Below are positions 1 to 10,123 of a stretch of 64,000 bases of DNA, one piece after another. The notes under the pieces are model-generated. The model worked only from the letters and a program-made list of their open reading frames with translations, was not told the DNA's origin and searched no databases. The position numbers and the translations under genes were made by a program. This DNA comes from Burkholderia sp. USMB20. GTDB taxonomy: Bacteria > Pseudomonadota > Gammaproteobacteria > Burkholderiales > Burkholderiaceae. How positions within the stretch are numbered: the stretch's first letter is position 1; every line of letters begins with the position of its first letter. The stretch lies in NCBI RefSeq assembly GCF_000949135.2, contig NZ_JTAN02000001.1, forward strand, positions 434,001-498,000, given 5' to 3'.

Positions 1-2
1 TC

Positions 3-248
3 GACCTCCCGAGCGAGCGGTATTCGGACGACGCGACCGGCGCCCGGTTCGGACTGGCCCTGCGCGTGCAGCGCGCATGGGCAGATTTTGCGCGATACGG
101 CGATCCGTCCGTGCGTGGTGGCTCGGTATGGCCGCGCTACACACCGGAGGAGCGTTCGACACGGATATTCAACCAAACATGCCGCATCGAAAAAGATCCG
201 GATTCCGAGCGCCGGCGCGCGCTGTTCACCGGGCACTCGGGCTCGTGA
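3..248 (+). CDS. Carboxylesterase type B, C-terminal end (partial)
   Basis: The first 81 codons visible belong to a gene that begins before the window. The reading frame gives the usual tail of type-B carboxylesterases: a conserved QRAWADFARYGDP block, then a tryptophan-proline-rich stretch (VWPRYTPEERSTRIF) and a short charged end. In this family the segment is the last helix and strand of the alpha/beta-hydrolase fold; the catalytic Ser and His lie upstream and cannot be seen. The APC permease follows 32 bp downstream on the same strand, so the two may be co-transcribed. Assignment rests on the tail only; substrate unknown. Confidence 0.7.
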   Translation, partial: DLPSERYSDDATGARFGLALRVQRAWADFARYGDPSVRGGSVWPRYTPEERSTRIFNQTCRIEKDPDSERRRALFTGHSGS

Positions 249-280
249 CGCATTTCATACCTCATCGACAAGGAATAGAC

Positions 281-1726
281 ATGGAGACGTCAGCGGCAGC
301 ACCTGCAGCCTCACCCTCGCGTCCTTTAAACTGGATCGCGATCGTGTTTTTCGTTCTCGCGACAAACGGACCGCTCACCAGTCTCATCGGATGTGTTCCG
401 TATGGCGTCGCGTACGGTAACGGAATCGGTATCTCCGGTTCTTACTTGTGCGTCGGATTGATCTACCTGTTCTTCGCCGTCGGGTTCACGGCGATGAGCC
501 GCCATGTGCGCAATGCGGGCGCACTGTACGCATACGTCGGGCAAGGCCTCGGCCGGCCGGCGGGCGTCGGCGCAGCGTTCATGGCGGTCGCGTCATATTT
601 TGTGATCACGCTCGCATGCTACGCGCTGCTCGGGTTCTATATCAGCTATTTCATCAACACGCTCACCGGTTTGGCCGTGCCATGGTGGCTCAGTACGCTC
701 GCCGCGGCAGCCGTCGTGCACGTGTTCGCGATCAACAATGTCCAGTTCAACGGCGCTGTGCTGTTCCTGTTGATGATCATCGAGATCGGGCTGATTGTCG
801 TATTCAACGTCAAGGTCGCGGCGACTGGCGGTGGGATCGAGCATTTCAGTCTGGCACCGCTGCATCCCGAGAGCGTCTTCACCGGGAAATTCGGCACGTC
901 GCTCGTCTTCGTCATCGTCGCATACATGGGATTCGAAACGACGGTGATCTACGCGAACGACGTCCGGAATCCGGGCCGGTCGATTCCGATCGCCACGTAT
1001 GTCAGCGTCGCGGTGATCATGACGATCTACGTGGTGTCGACGGTGCAGATGTCCAATGCGTTCGGTTATGCCGAAGTCGTCGCCCTTGCGGTGAAGTCCC
1101 CCGCGGATCTGTGGTTCGCCGTGACAGAGCGGGTGCTCGGCAAGCAGATGGTGGCGGTCACCAACGCACTGCTGATCACCAGCATGCTCGCCGCGATCAT
1201 CAGCTTTAACAACGCGACCGTACGTTACTGGTATTCGCTCGGCCGAGATGGCATCGCGTTCAAATGGCTTGGTCAGTTGAGCCAGAAAAAAGGATTGCCT
1301 ATTCGAGCGGCGAATATGCAATCTGTAATCATGATCGCATTGGTCGTTCTGTTTGCCGTCTATCGCGTCGACCCGGTCATGGTGATCGCGCCGTATCTCA
1401 GCATTCCGTCCGCAATCGGCATCGTATGCGTGCAGGCATTGACAGCGCTCGCGGTGATCCGCTTCTTCGGCGCTCGCCGTGAGCGCGAAACACGGTTCGT
1501 CCGGTGGGCCGTTTTCCCGGCCATCAGCTTTGCCGGGTTTGGCTACTTCCTGTACGCGATGATCAGCAATGTATCGCTGATGGCCGGTACGTCCTCGACC
1601 GTCGTGTCGATTCTTCCGTGGACGACACCGGCGATCGCTGTCGCGGGTGTGATCTTCGCAGCATGGCTGAGGCACGCGCGACCGGCGGTTTATACCCAGT
1701 TGGGGCGATTCCTCAGCGACAGTTGA
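281..1726 (+). CDS. APC-superfamily amino acid/amine permease
   Basis: A 481-residue inner-membrane protein with about twelve hydrophobic segments, starting with one at residues 15-38. It has the glycine-rich first helix and the YMGFETTVIYANDVRNPGR segment (helix 6 to loop) typical of amino acid-polyamine-organocation permeases, which take up amino acids or amines by proton symport. I chose the ATG at 281 because an AAGGA-type ribosome site lies just before it; the frame stays open further upstream, but that part overlaps the esterase and lacks membrane character. The substrate cannot be read from sequence. The preceding esterase suggests uptake of an ester-derived amine or acid, which is inference. 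Confidence 0.85.
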   Translation: METSAAAPAASPSRPLNWIAIVFFVLATNGPLTSLIGCVPYGVAYGNGIGISGSYLCVGLIYLFFAVGFTAMSRHVRNAGALYAYVGQGLGRPAGVGAAFMAVASYFVITLACYALLGFYISYFINTLTGLAVPWWLSTLAAAAVVHVFAINNVQFNGAVLFLLMIIEIGLIVVFNVKVAATGGGIEHFSLAPLHPESVFTGKFGTSLVFVIVAYMGFETTVIYANDVRNPGRSIPIATYVSVAVIMTIYVVSTVQMSNAFGYAEVVALAVKSPADLWFAVTERVLGKQMVAVTNALLITSMLAAIISFNNATVRYWYSLGRDGIAFKWLGQLSQKKGLPIRAANMQSVIMIALVVLFAVYRVDPVMVIAPYLSIPSAIGIVCVQALTALAVIRFFGARRERETRFVRWAVFPAISFAGFGYFLYAMISNVSLMAGTSSTVVSILPWTTPAIAVAGVIFAAWLRHARPAVYTQLGRFLSDS

Positions 1727-2210
1727 TCAGACGAAATTATCCAGCAAGCAGGACGATGCTGGGTGGCCGATTCCCTATGACGAAAGCGCAAGAGGACTTT
1801 TTCCTCCATCGGGCGCCTTGCCGTTTGCAGGATCCTTGTTCACGCATCTGCCTGCTTCCCTAATGGCAGATATCAAAACGAAGTGCACCGTCCAGGCGGT
1901 CGTGTTGGTGCAAGAACCAAGTTGCAATTTCTTTTGTCGCGTGTACTGTACCGGCTGGACGGTATATATCGATGTGGGAGGTGTTGGACCCGAGTGACCG
2001 TTGCGCAGCGATCGTCGGTCTGGCTCAGGGACGGGATCGTGCAGTCGTCACCAATTGAAGATTCAGCTGGTCATTTCAATCACATGATGAGGAAACCTAA
2101 ATAAATATGACGGAAGTGTTCAACGCGATGCGCATCGGTAACCGGATTCGGACAATGCGCCCGCCAACTTTCTTCCGCTAGTGGTTTCCTCTTCCTGAAG
2201 GAGTATTCAA
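1727..2210. other. Intergenic region before the DUF1329 operon
   Basis: This 484-bp gap has no supported gene; short open frames in it have no recognisable content. A weak inverted repeat (CCAGCA at 1741-1746, TGCTGG at 1757-1762) could end permease transcription but has no T-run. The leader of the next operon must start here. I saw no convincing sigma-54 site; the ribosome site GAAGGAG lies at its end. Confidence 0.5.
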
Positions 2211-3593
2211 ATGAAAATTTGTCGAGCAGTTGTCACCCTTGCTGCATTGGGGCTGATGTCGAATGCAGCGTGGTCGGCATCGTCGCAGGATGCCGGCAGG
2301 TTAGGGCAGGACCTGACGCCCGTGGGTGCCGAAAAGTCCGGAAACAAAGACGGGACCATCCCGGCCTTTGGAGGTGAATCGAAACCGAAGGCCGGATGGA
2401 CATACGGCAAGGTGCGAAACGATTACTGGAAGTATCGAGACGAGAAGCCGCTATTTGTCATCGACGCGTCGAATGTCGACAAGTACGCGGACAAGCTCAC
2501 CCCCGGTCAGATTCAGATGCTCAAGCAGGTGAAGGGTTACACGATGCCGGTGTACCCGACCCATCGCGAATGCAGTCTGCCGTCGTTCGTTGAGGAAAAT
2601 ACCAAGCAAGGCGCGCTGAAATCGTCGATCGCCAAGGATGGCTGGTCTCTCGAGAATGCAACGCTGCCGGGCGTGCCATTCCCGATCCCTCAAAGCGGAA
2701 TCGAGGTGATGTGGAACTGGCTTACCCACTACCAGGGCGTGGCTGCCGAATGGCCGGACGCGTACACAGTCGTATCGCCTCGGCCCGGTGCGAGCCAATC
2801 CATCGTCACGCGTTGGAGTCAGCTCGTCTACAACCCCTGGGCCGGGAAGGGGCAACACTCGCCCAAGGACGACGACGGGCTGCAGATCGGTGTCTACTAT
2901 CTCTACAGCGAGCCAGCCGCGCTTGCGGGACAAGGCACGATGCAACGGTATTACTTCGGCAAGGATACCGACACTTACTATTACTTCACGGGCCAGCGCC
3001 GCGTGCGCCGTCTGCCGGCCTACTCGTACGACGCTCCGCTGATCGGCTTCGAAAACCAGTATCCGGCGGATATCTCCTTCGTCTTCTATGGCAACCCGGA
3101 CCGTTTCAACTGGAAGCTCGTCGGCAAGAAGGAGGTCTACGTTCCATACAATGGTTTCGCGATCCAACGCCCCGATGCGAAACTCGAAGCGGCGATGGGT
3201 CCGTCCTTCGTCAACCCGAATATGCGCCGGTACGAATTGCATCGCGTGTGGGAAATCGAGGGAACGGTCAAGTCCGGGATGCGTCATTCGACGCCGAAGA
3301 AGATGCTCTACGTCGACGAAGACAGCTGGAATGTCGCCGTGGGCGATGACTATGACGCACAAGGCAAGATCTGGAAGGCGAAAGAGAACTACATCACGCC
3401 GGAATGGGAAATCGGCGCATGTGCGCCGGCCGCATCCGTCTATAACGACCTCATCAGCGGCCGCTACGTATTCGACGAGACTGTTGTCGGATCGGGCAAG
3501 GATATCAAGTTCTATCCGCCGGGAGCGATCGATCCGCGCTTGACGGACCGGTACTTCACGGGCGAAAACCTGGGCGCCATCAGCAGCCGCTGA
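2211..3593 (+). CDS. DUF1329 family periplasmic/outer-membrane protein
   Basis: A 460-residue secreted protein. It has a signal peptide (MKICRAVVTLAALGLMSNAA, cleavage near residue 23), then the family's opening block (LGQDLTPVGAEKSGNKDGTI, residues 34-53) and many tyrosine/tryptophan-rich beta strands such as DTDTYYYFTGQRRVRRLP. DUF1329 proteins have a lipoprotein-carrier-like beta fold and usually sit next to DUF1302 and RND genes, as here. The start has a strong GAAGGAG site 8 bases upstream. The likely role is carrying a hydrophobic molecule across the periplasm; this is inferred from partners, as no biochemical function is established. Confidence 0.9.
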   Translation: MKICRAVVTLAALGLMSNAAWSASSQDAGRLGQDLTPVGAEKSGNKDGTIPAFGGESKPKAGWTYGKVRNDYWKYRDEKPLFVIDASNVDKYADKLTPGQIQMLKQVKGYTMPVYPTHRECSLPSFVEENTKQGALKSSIAKDGWSLENATLPGVPFPIPQSGIEVMWNWLTHYQGVAAEWPDAYTVVSPRPGASQSIVTRWSQLVYNPWAGKGQHSPKDDDGLQIGVYYLYSEPAALAGQGTMQRYYFGKDTDTYYYFTGQRRVRRLPAYSYDAPLIGFENQYPADISFVFYGNPDRFNWKLVGKKEVYVPYNGFAIQRPDAKLEAAMGPSFVNPNMRRYELHRVWEIEGTVKSGMRHSTPKKMLYVDEDSWNVAVGDDYDAQGKIWKAKENYITPEWEIGACAPAASVYNDLISGRYVFDETVVGSGKDIKFYPPGAIDPRLTDRYFTGENLGAISSR

Positions 3594-3610
3594 CCGCGCG
3601 AGACAAACGC

Positions 3611-3644
3611 CGGGCGTCGCGCAAGATCGGATGCGCGACGCCCG
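3611..3644 (+). terminator. 12-bp hairpin between DUF1329 and DUF1302 genes
   Basis: A perfect inverted repeat, CGGGCGTCGCGC (3611-3622) and GCGCGACGCCCG (3633-3644), with a 10-base loop, 17 bp after the DUF1329 stop. No T-run follows, so it may be a weak terminator or a stem that stabilises the upstream mRNA and sets unequal dosage of the two genes. Confidence 0.6.
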
Positions 3645-3702
3645 TCGAAAACAGACTATTCGATATATTGCGGAATCCTGATTTTATGCGGCGGGGTTAA
3701 AA

Positions 3703-5532
3703 ATGAAATGCAAGGTGAGTGGAAAATTGTTGCCTGCAATGTGCGGCGTGCTGATTTCCGCACCAGTCTCGGCGTACACGTTCGATACGGGCATTGGCGA
3801 TATGCAGGCTTCCTGGGTGTCTAACATCACCGGCGGCATTGCGATACGAACGAAAAATCCCAGTTGCTCGCTGACCGGCGATCCGACGATGTACGGGTGC
3901 ACGGGAGCGAACGTCGCTCAATGGTCGAACGGGGACAACGGCGATCTCAATTACCACAAGGGCCAGCCTTACAGCGGGTATCTCAGCGCGACGAGCGAGT
4001 TGATGCTCACGATGCCGTCCGAGGGCTACAAATTTCTGATCCGCGGGACGGCCATGTACGATTTCGCGGCTTCCAGCACGGCTCGCACCGAATTGTCGCC
4101 CGGCGCCTACGATCAGGTGGTCAAGAATGCACAGCTGCTCGACCTCTGGGGGGAGAAGGACTTCAACGTCGCCGGACAGGCAGCACATGTGAGAGTCGGC
4201 AACCAGGTAATCAACTGGGGTGAAAGCTATTTCGCGTCGGGCGGTATCAACGCAACGAACTCGCTCGACATCCAGAAGCTTCTCATTCCCGGCACGCAGT
4301 TGAAGCAGGCATTGCTTCCGGCGCCGATGATCAGTTTTGCCAGTAGCCTGCCGTGGGGATTCTCCACGGAAGCCTATTGGCAGGTGCAATGGAACGGCAA
4401 CCGCTACCCGCCCGTTGGCTCGTACTGGTCCACCTCGAACGTATTCGGCCGCGGTGCGCTGCCCGGCTCGCTCAACTCGAACAACTTCAACGTCGGCGGA
4501 ATCGATGCCGGCACCATTGCCCAGATAACCGGGCCAACGAGCAGCAGCAACAACAATGGCCAGATCAACACGATCAGCCAGAATCTCCTGAACGGCGCAT
4601 ATACCGGCCTGCCGACGAATCCGATCGGCTTGCCTTACGACACCGTGCTGCCGGGCAATCACCGGCAATACGGCGTCAAGCTCGGTTACAAGCCGCCGGG
4701 CGCCGATATCAGCTTCGGGTTCTACTATCTGAACTACACCGACAAGTCGCCGGTGCTGTCCTATCTGGCGAACGGCGCGGCGCGTTGGTCGTATCTGCAG
4801 AATCGGCAATTGTTCGGTGCAAGCACGAACTTTCCGCTCGGCGATTGGGCGATCGGCGCGGAGCTCTCATACAGGCCTCATGACGCCGTCGCGATGTCGT
4901 TCTGCTATTTGCCCGGCGGCCCCACGGACGCGCAAACGAATGGAGCCGCAGGCGTCGATTGTCCCGGGTACAGGGACATGAAAAAATTTCAGCTCGACGT
5001 CAACGCGCAGCTGAACTTGACGAAGACGACATACCCGATTCTGAAGTACCTCGGCGCGGACATGGCTGTGTTTACCGCGGAAGTGACGGCGATTGATTAC
5101 CCGGGCCTGAATCCGAATACGAATTACTTCAGAACCGCCAACGGACAAAGCGTCTATCAGGTTGCCGATGCGGGTTACGGCACCTGGCTTCAGAACGGTC
5201 AAAACGGCTATCCGATCGCTGCGGGGCAAGGGACGGCCCGTTCGGTCGGCCTGACGCTCGATTTCAACTGGACCTATGACGGCACGTTGATTCCGGGCTG
5301 GCAAGTGACGCCGGGCGTGACTTTTTCCGACGCCATTTCGGGTTACACCCCGACGTTTTCCGCCAACTACGAGCAGGGCGCGAAGTCGGTCAATCTCTAT
5401 TTGCTCTTCAATCAGAACCCGCAGGTCTGGCAGGCTGGCATCAATTACACGATGTATTTCGGTGGTAATGCACTGTCGCAACCGTATGGCGATCGCAACT
5501 TCGTCGGCCTGTTCGTAACGCGCAATTTCTAA
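3703..5532 (+). CDS. DUF1302 family outer-membrane protein
   Basis: A 609-residue protein with an N-terminal signal (KLLPAMCGVLISAPVSA) and the DUF1302 opening in which FDTGIGDMQASWVSNITGGI is followed by a charged NGDNGDLNYHKG stretch. The rest is beta-rich with repeated aromatic strands and ends in a terminal phenylalanine (FVTRNF), the usual outer-membrane barrel signature. The family is thought to form an outer-membrane channel or assembly partner for DUF1329 and RND proteins. It lies between the DUF1329 gene and the RND transporter in the same direction, with only 25 bp to the latter. No enzyme motif is present. The family call is firm; the channel role is inference. Confidence 0.9.
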   Translation: MKCKVSGKLLPAMCGVLISAPVSAYTFDTGIGDMQASWVSNITGGIAIRTKNPSCSLTGDPTMYGCTGANVAQWSNGDNGDLNYHKGQPYSGYLSATSELMLTMPSEGYKFLIRGTAMYDFAASSTARTELSPGAYDQVVKNAQLLDLWGEKDFNVAGQAAHVRVGNQVINWGESYFASGGINATNSLDIQKLLIPGTQLKQALLPAPMISFASSLPWGFSTEAYWQVQWNGNRYPPVGSYWSTSNVFGRGALPGSLNSNNFNVGGIDAGTIAQITGPTSSSNNNGQINTISQNLLNGAYTGLPTNPIGLPYDTVLPGNHRQYGVKLGYKPPGADISFGFYYLNYTDKSPVLSYLANGAARWSYLQNRQLFGASTNFPLGDWAIGAELSYRPHDAVAMSFCYLPGGPTDAQTNGAAGVDCPGYRDMKKFQLDVNAQLNLTKTTYPILKYLGADMAVFTAEVTAIDYPGLNPNTNYFRTANGQSVYQVADAGYGTWLQNGQNGYPIAAGQGTARSVGLTLDFNWTYDGTLIPGWQVTPGVTFSDAISGYTPTFSANYEQGAKSVNLYLLFNQNPQVWQAGINYTMYFGGNALSQPYGDRNFVGLFVTRNF

Positions 5533-5557
5533 CCATGGACGAGACAGGAGTGAGGAC

Positions 5558-7918
5558 GTGATAGTCAACAGCATCCGATATCTCGAGGAGAGGCTCTTCT
5601 CGCAGCGGTTCCTCGTACTGGGTATCTTCGCCGCTTTTACTGCGGTCATGGCTTTCTTCGCGATGCAACTGCGGATGGACGCAGGCTTCGAAAAGCAGAT
5701 TCCGATCGGCCATGAGTACGTGCAGACCTTCAACAAATATCGTGCAGACCTGTTCGGCGCGAATCGTCTCACCGTCGTCGTAAAGGCGAAGCACGGCACG
5801 ATCTGGACCAAGGAGGGTCTTTCCCGGCTTGCCGCCGTGACGCAAGCAGTTGCGTATCTTCCCAACGTCGATCGGCTAGGCGTTCAATCGCTTTGGACGC
5901 CGAATAGTTTTGTCAACGAGATCACCGAGGACGGATTCCGGTCTCAGCCGATTATCCCGGGCACCGTCACGCCAGATGGATTGACACCCGAGATCATCAA
6001 CCAGATCCAGCGATCGACGGTGGAGGGAAACTTTATCGGCTCGCTCGTTTCGCGCGACGAGACGGCCGCCATGATTACGGCCGAGATCGGCGAAGTCGGT
6101 GCGGACGGCAGGAAGATCGATTACATCGAGTACAACCACTTGCTGGAAACGAAGTTGAGAAAGCCGTATGAAGACGCAAACTACGATGTCGAGATCATCG
6201 GTTTCGCCAAGCAGATCGGCGATATCGCCGACGGCGCGAAGGCGGTGCTGCTGTTCTGCGCGATCGCACTGCTGCTGACCGCGCTTGCGGTCTACTGGTA
6301 TTGCCATTCGATTCGCTTCACGCTGCTGCCGATCGCGTGCTCGCTCACGTCGCTCGTTTGGCAGTTCGGCACCTTGCGCTTGCTCGGCTTCGGTCTCGAT
6401 CCGCTTGGCGTGCTCGTTCCGTTTCTGGTATTTGCGATCGGCGTATCGCACGGCATCCAGCAGATCAACTTCATTACGCGAGAGCTCGCTCACGGCAAAT
6501 CGTCGCTGCAAGCGGCGCGCCACAGTTTCACGGGACTTCTCATTCCCGGCACGCTCGCGCTCGTGACCGCGCTCGTGTCGTTCGTGACGCTCCTGACGAT
6601 TCCGATCCCGATGATCCGCGAACTTGCGATCACCGCATCGCTCGGGGTGGCCTACAAGATCCTGACGAATCTCGTCATGCTGCCGCTTGCCGCGTCATGC
6701 TTCCAGTTCACGAAGGAGTATGCCGACAAGGCGATGAAAAAGCGTGAGCAGCGTTCGACATGGCTGCGCAGACTGGCGCGCGTGGCAGAGCCGCGCAATG
6801 CCTGGCTTGTGGTCGCTATTGTTGTGGCCGTGTTTTCCACGGCGGTATGGCAGAGCCGCGATCGCGTCGTCGGCACGCTGCAGCCCGGTGCGCCGGAGCT
6901 TCGCCCCGATGAGCGGTTCAACCGTGACGCGGTTGCAATCGCGAGCAGCTTCGACGTCGGACTCGATTGGTTGTCGGTCGTCGTCGAGGCGCCCCCCAAT
7001 TCCTGCGAGAACCCCGCTGTCGGAACGTTCGACGACAAAATGACTTACGCGCTCAAGGACGTGCCGGGAATCGTGTCGATCAGCGCATATCCCGACATGC
7101 TGCGAACCTATAACGAGGGCTACAACGAGGGCAACCCGAAGATGAACGTCGTGCCCATCGATTCAGGCAACTACGCGGGGTTGAGCACCGAAATCGGTCG
7201 GGTTCGCGGCTATCTGAACAAGGATTGCAGCATGACGGCCATTCACATGTATCTGGCCGATCACAAGGCGACGACGATCAACGGTGTGATCGAGGCGGTC
7301 AAGCGCTTCCGCGACACTCACCAGACTCCGGGCATTCACGTACGGCTCGCTGCAGGCAACGCCGGCCTGCTGGCGGCGATCAACGACGAAGTCGCGAAGA
7401 GCGAGTTGCCGATGATGCTCTATGTCTATGCGGCCATCGTTCTGCTCGTGTTCGTTGTCTATCGCGATTTGCGCGCGGTGCTTGCCTGCTGTCTGCCACT
7501 CACCGTCGGCACCTTCATCGGCTACTGGTTCATGAAGGCGTTCGACATCGGACTGACCGTTGCGACGCTGCCTGTCATGGTTCTGGCGGTTGGCATTGGC
7601 GTTGATTACGCGTTCTATATCTACAACCGGCTGCAAGGTCATCTCGCCGCCGGCGAGCCCATCGTGAAGGCGCTCGAACATTCGATCCTCGAAGTAGGCA
7701 TGGCGACGATCTTCACGGCGATCACGCTCGCGATCGGCGTTGCGACATGGAGCTTCTCGGCGCTCAAGTTTCAGGCCGACATGGGCAAGCTGCTGGCATT
7801 CATGTTCATCGTGAATCTGGTGATGGCAATGACTGCGCTACCCGCGCTGGCGGTGGTGCTCGAGCGGATCTTCCCGCGTCGCCGTCCTGTTCGCTCCCCC
7901 GGCGTGCTGAACCATTGA
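5558..7918 (+). CDS. RND superfamily (MMPL/HpnN-type) transporter
   Basis: A 786-residue inner-membrane protein of the two-fold RND type: one helix near residue 20, a periplasmic loop to about 220, five helices (about 225-390), a cytoplasmic linker with KKREQRSTWLRR, a second N-terminal-type helix near 425, a second periplasmic loop, and five more helices (about 615-775). This is the layout of MMPL/SSD-type lipid exporters rather than the larger AcrB drug pumps. It starts at GTG with a good AGGAGTGAGGA site. The YCF48-like gene follows after 15 bp. The cargo is probably a lipid or other hydrophobic compound handled together with the two preceding proteins (inference). Confidence 0.9.
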   Translation: MIVNSIRYLEERLFSQRFLVLGIFAAFTAVMAFFAMQLRMDAGFEKQIPIGHEYVQTFNKYRADLFGANRLTVVVKAKHGTIWTKEGLSRLAAVTQAVAYLPNVDRLGVQSLWTPNSFVNEITEDGFRSQPIIPGTVTPDGLTPEIINQIQRSTVEGNFIGSLVSRDETAAMITAEIGEVGADGRKIDYIEYNHLLETKLRKPYEDANYDVEIIGFAKQIGDIADGAKAVLLFCAIALLLTALAVYWYCHSIRFTLLPIACSLTSLVWQFGTLRLLGFGLDPLGVLVPFLVFAIGVSHGIQQINFITRELAHGKSSLQAARHSFTGLLIPGTLALVTALVSFVTLLTIPIPMIRELAITASLGVAYKILTNLVMLPLAASCFQFTKEYADKAMKKREQRSTWLRRLARVAEPRNAWLVVAIVVAVFSTAVWQSRDRVVGTLQPGAPELRPDERFNRDAVAIASSFDVGLDWLSVVVEAPPNSCENPAVGTFDDKMTYALKDVPGIVSISAYPDMLRTYNEGYNEGNPKMNVVPIDSGNYAGLSTEIGRVRGYLNKDCSMTAIHMYLADHKATTINGVIEAVKRFRDTHQTPGIHVRLAAGNAGLLAAINDEVAKSELPMMLYVYAAIVLLVFVVYRDLRAVLACCLPLTVGTFIGYWFMKAFDIGLTVATLPVMVLAVGIGVDYAFYIYNRLQGHLAAGEPIVKALEHSILEVGMATIFTAITLAIGVATWSFSALKFQADMGKLLAFMFIVNLVMAMTALPALAVVLERIFPRRRPVRSPGVLNH

Positions 7919-7933
7919 CGAGAGGATTTGATT

Positions 7934-8923
7934 ATGAAGTGGATCGTTCGACGCAAATTGTGCATTTCCGCGCTGATCGCGGCCGCCGCGCTGCCGCTTG
8001 CTTGTCAGGCGGGGACGCAGTCGGATATCAAGCCGCAATTGCAACTCCACGCGGCAGAGAAGACGAGCGCGGCGACGGAGGCGCAACTGCTCGGCGCCGC
8101 GCACGCGGGAAAGCGTCTCGTCGTGGTGGGTGATCACGGCGTCGTTCTGCTGTCGGATGACGACGGCAAGCGCTATCGACAGGCATCGTCGGTGCCGGTC
8201 GACTCGACATTGACATCGGTATTTTTCACGGACGAGCGCAATGGCTGGGCGGTCGGACACTGGGGCGTGATCATTCGCACCAAGGATGGCGGGGAGACAT
8301 GGACGCTGCAACGCAACGACATCACAGTCGACCAGCCTCTGTTCTCCGTTTATTTTGCGAATGCACGTGAAGGATGGGCGGTCGGCTTGTGGTCACTGAT
8401 GCTGCATACGATCGATGGTGGCGCAACGTGGAACACGGTGACGCTTCCACCGCCACCAGGATCGAAAAAGGCGGATCGGAATCTCTACGCGATCTTTGCG
8501 GACGGCAAAGGGGTGCTCCATGTGGCCTGCGAGCAGGGCCGCGTGATGCGTTCGACCGACGGCGGGGAGAACTGGACCTACGCGGAGACGGGTTACGTCG
8601 GCTCGTTTTGGACCGGCGTTGCGCTGGAGGACGGTACGTTACTCGTCGGTGGAATTCGCGGTGCGATATATCGAAGTACGGACGGCGGCGTGAATTGGGC
8701 CGCATCGAAGACTCCCTTTCGCAGTTCGGTCACGGATATCGTTCAACTGCCCGACAAGCGCGTAGTGGGCGCGTCGCTCGACGGGATCATGCTGGCGAGC
8801 GCGGACGGGGGTTTTAGCTTTACAGGCAAGCAGCGCGCGGATCGAGTGGCGCTGACCACGGTCATCGGCTCGCCGAGCGGGACTCCGCTTTATTTTTCGA
8901 CGAGCGGCGTCGAAAAGCCTTGA
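7934..8923 (+). CDS. YCF48-like beta-propeller protein
   Basis: A 329-residue exported protein: signal peptide (RRKLCISALIAAAALPLACQA), then repeated propeller motifs such as DGGETW, DGGATW, DGGENWTY and DGGVNW, with VGHWGVIIRTKD-type blades, as in the YCF48/BNR family. The ATG at 7934 was chosen over the TTG six bases earlier because it sits about 8 bases from a GAGAGG site. Related proteins often accompany DUF1329, DUF1302 and RND genes, probably as a periplasmic assembly factor or scaffold. LAC at the signal end could be a lipobox, so lipid anchoring is possible. It is the last gene of the envelope run before the regulator. Confidence 0.85.
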   Translation: MKWIVRRKLCISALIAAAALPLACQAGTQSDIKPQLQLHAAEKTSAATEAQLLGAAHAGKRLVVVGDHGVVLLSDDDGKRYRQASSVPVDSTLTSVFFTDERNGWAVGHWGVIIRTKDGGETWTLQRNDITVDQPLFSVYFANAREGWAVGLWSLMLHTIDGGATWNTVTLPPPPGSKKADRNLYAIFADGKGVLHVACEQGRVMRSTDGGENWTYAETGYVGSFWTGVALEDGTLLVGGIRGAIYRSTDGGVNWAASKTPFRSSVTDIVQLPDKRVVGASLDGIMLASADGGFSFTGKQRADRVALTTVIGSPSGTPLYFSTSGVEKP

Positions 8924-8927
8924 CCCG

Positions 8928-10073
8928 ATGTCTTCGACCGAGCGGTTGGCCCAGCATCGTTATCGAATCGATATGAGCTCAATGAACATAAACCCGCCGC
9001 GCGCGGAGCCTTCGTCGCGTCGCGTCGGCTTACTGGTGACGCCGCAGTTCTCTCATCTCGGGCTTGGCATATTGATCGAACTGATGTCGCTCGCTAACCG
9101 GCTGGACGGACGCGCCCTGTATGAGTGGGTCGTGCTTTCCATTGACGGGGGGATAGTGCGGGCTGCGAACGGCATGTCGACGCCGTCTCAGCCGGTCGGT
9201 TGCGAAAGAGATGCGTTTTCGACGATTTTCGTCTTCGCGAACCTCGATGCGATGAGCGACGAGGACGATCTCGCCATACGAACCTGGTTGCGGAACGAAC
9301 GTGCGTCAGGCGTGCAGATAGGCGGAATTGAAGGCGGAGCAGACATACTTGCGTCGGCGGGACTGCTTGACGGCCGTTCGTCGGCCATCCATTGGAACAG
9401 AATCGAGCGTTTCCGTAGCGCCTACCCGGAGGTGAGGGCGACGACGCAAATTTTTACGATCGAGCTCGATACGATCACCTGTGCAGGCGAGGGCGCGATC
9501 GCCGACATGATGCTTGAATGGATCGGCTTGCATCACGGTTCCGAACTGACCGACGCAATCGGAGGGCATTGGTTGCATGCGCGGCTGCGTGATGGCAGCG
9601 AACGCCAGATCATGAACGCACATGCCGTCGCGCGGCCGATGAACGGCCTCGTCTGCGAGGCGATACGTCTGATGCGCGAATCAATGACGACGCCGATGTC
9701 GTGCCGCGCGATTGCGCAGGCGCTCAGAATGTCGACGCGGCAACTCGAGCGGCTATTCATGCAGCATGTGGCGACTACGCCAATGAAGTACTACATGACG
9801 TTGCGGATCGAGTTCGCACACAAACTGCTGATGGACACCGACCTCAATGTGTCGAAAGTTGCCGTCGCGACGGGCTTCCACACTACCGAACATTTCGGCC
9901 GCGTGTACAAGGCGATGTTCGGTTGTCCGCCGAGCCGCGCTCGCCTGGATACCGACGGTGCACCTGCGATACGTCAGTGGGGCGCGTCTTGTTCCCGCTC
10001 GCTCGGAGACGCGTCGTCGCGTATCGGCATCACGATCGGTGAGGCAAACACCATGGCTACGTCAAATAAATAG
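8928..10073 (+). CDS. AraC-family regulator with GlxA-type amidotransferase-like domain
   Basis: A 381-residue regulator. Residues about 30-215 form a DJ-1/PfpI (GlxA-like) sensing domain, with [15 protein letters not shown] at its start; the C-terminal AraC DNA-binding domain (about 245-340) shows both helix-turn-helix units, [20 protein letters not shown] and [20 protein letters not shown]. It begins 4 bp after the YCF48 stop, so it probably belongs to the same transcript and controls this operon. A second Met at residue 16 is a possible start. The C-terminal 40 residues beyond the usual end are unexplained. Confidence 0.85.
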   Translation: MSSTERLAQHRYRIDMSSMNINPPRAEPSSRRVGLLVTPQFSHLGLGILIELMSLANRLDGRALYEWVVLSIDGGIVRAANGMSTPSQPVGCERDAFSTIFVFANLDAMSDEDDLAIRTWLRNERASGVQIGGIEGGADILASAGLLDGRSSAIHWNRIERFRSAYPEVRATTQIFTIELDTITCAGEGAIADMMLEWIGLHHGSELTDAIGGHWLHARLRDGSERQIMNAHAVARPMNGLVCEAIRLMRESMTTPMSCRAIAQALRMSTRQLERLFMQHVATTPMKYYMTLRIEFAHKLLMDTDLNVSKVAVATGFHTTEHFGRVYKAMFGCPPSRARLDTDGAPAIRQWGASCSRSLGDASSRIGITIGEANTMATSNK

Positions 10074-10123
10074 TGGACTGGATGTGCCGGCTGGCGAATG
10101 AACTTGGTACCTTGGAGACGAGA

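Noticed and set aside
1980..2010. Sigma-54 promoter before the DUF1329 gene
   Set aside because: A TTGGAC and a downstream GTTGC are present, but the GG-to-GC spacing is not the required 10 bases.
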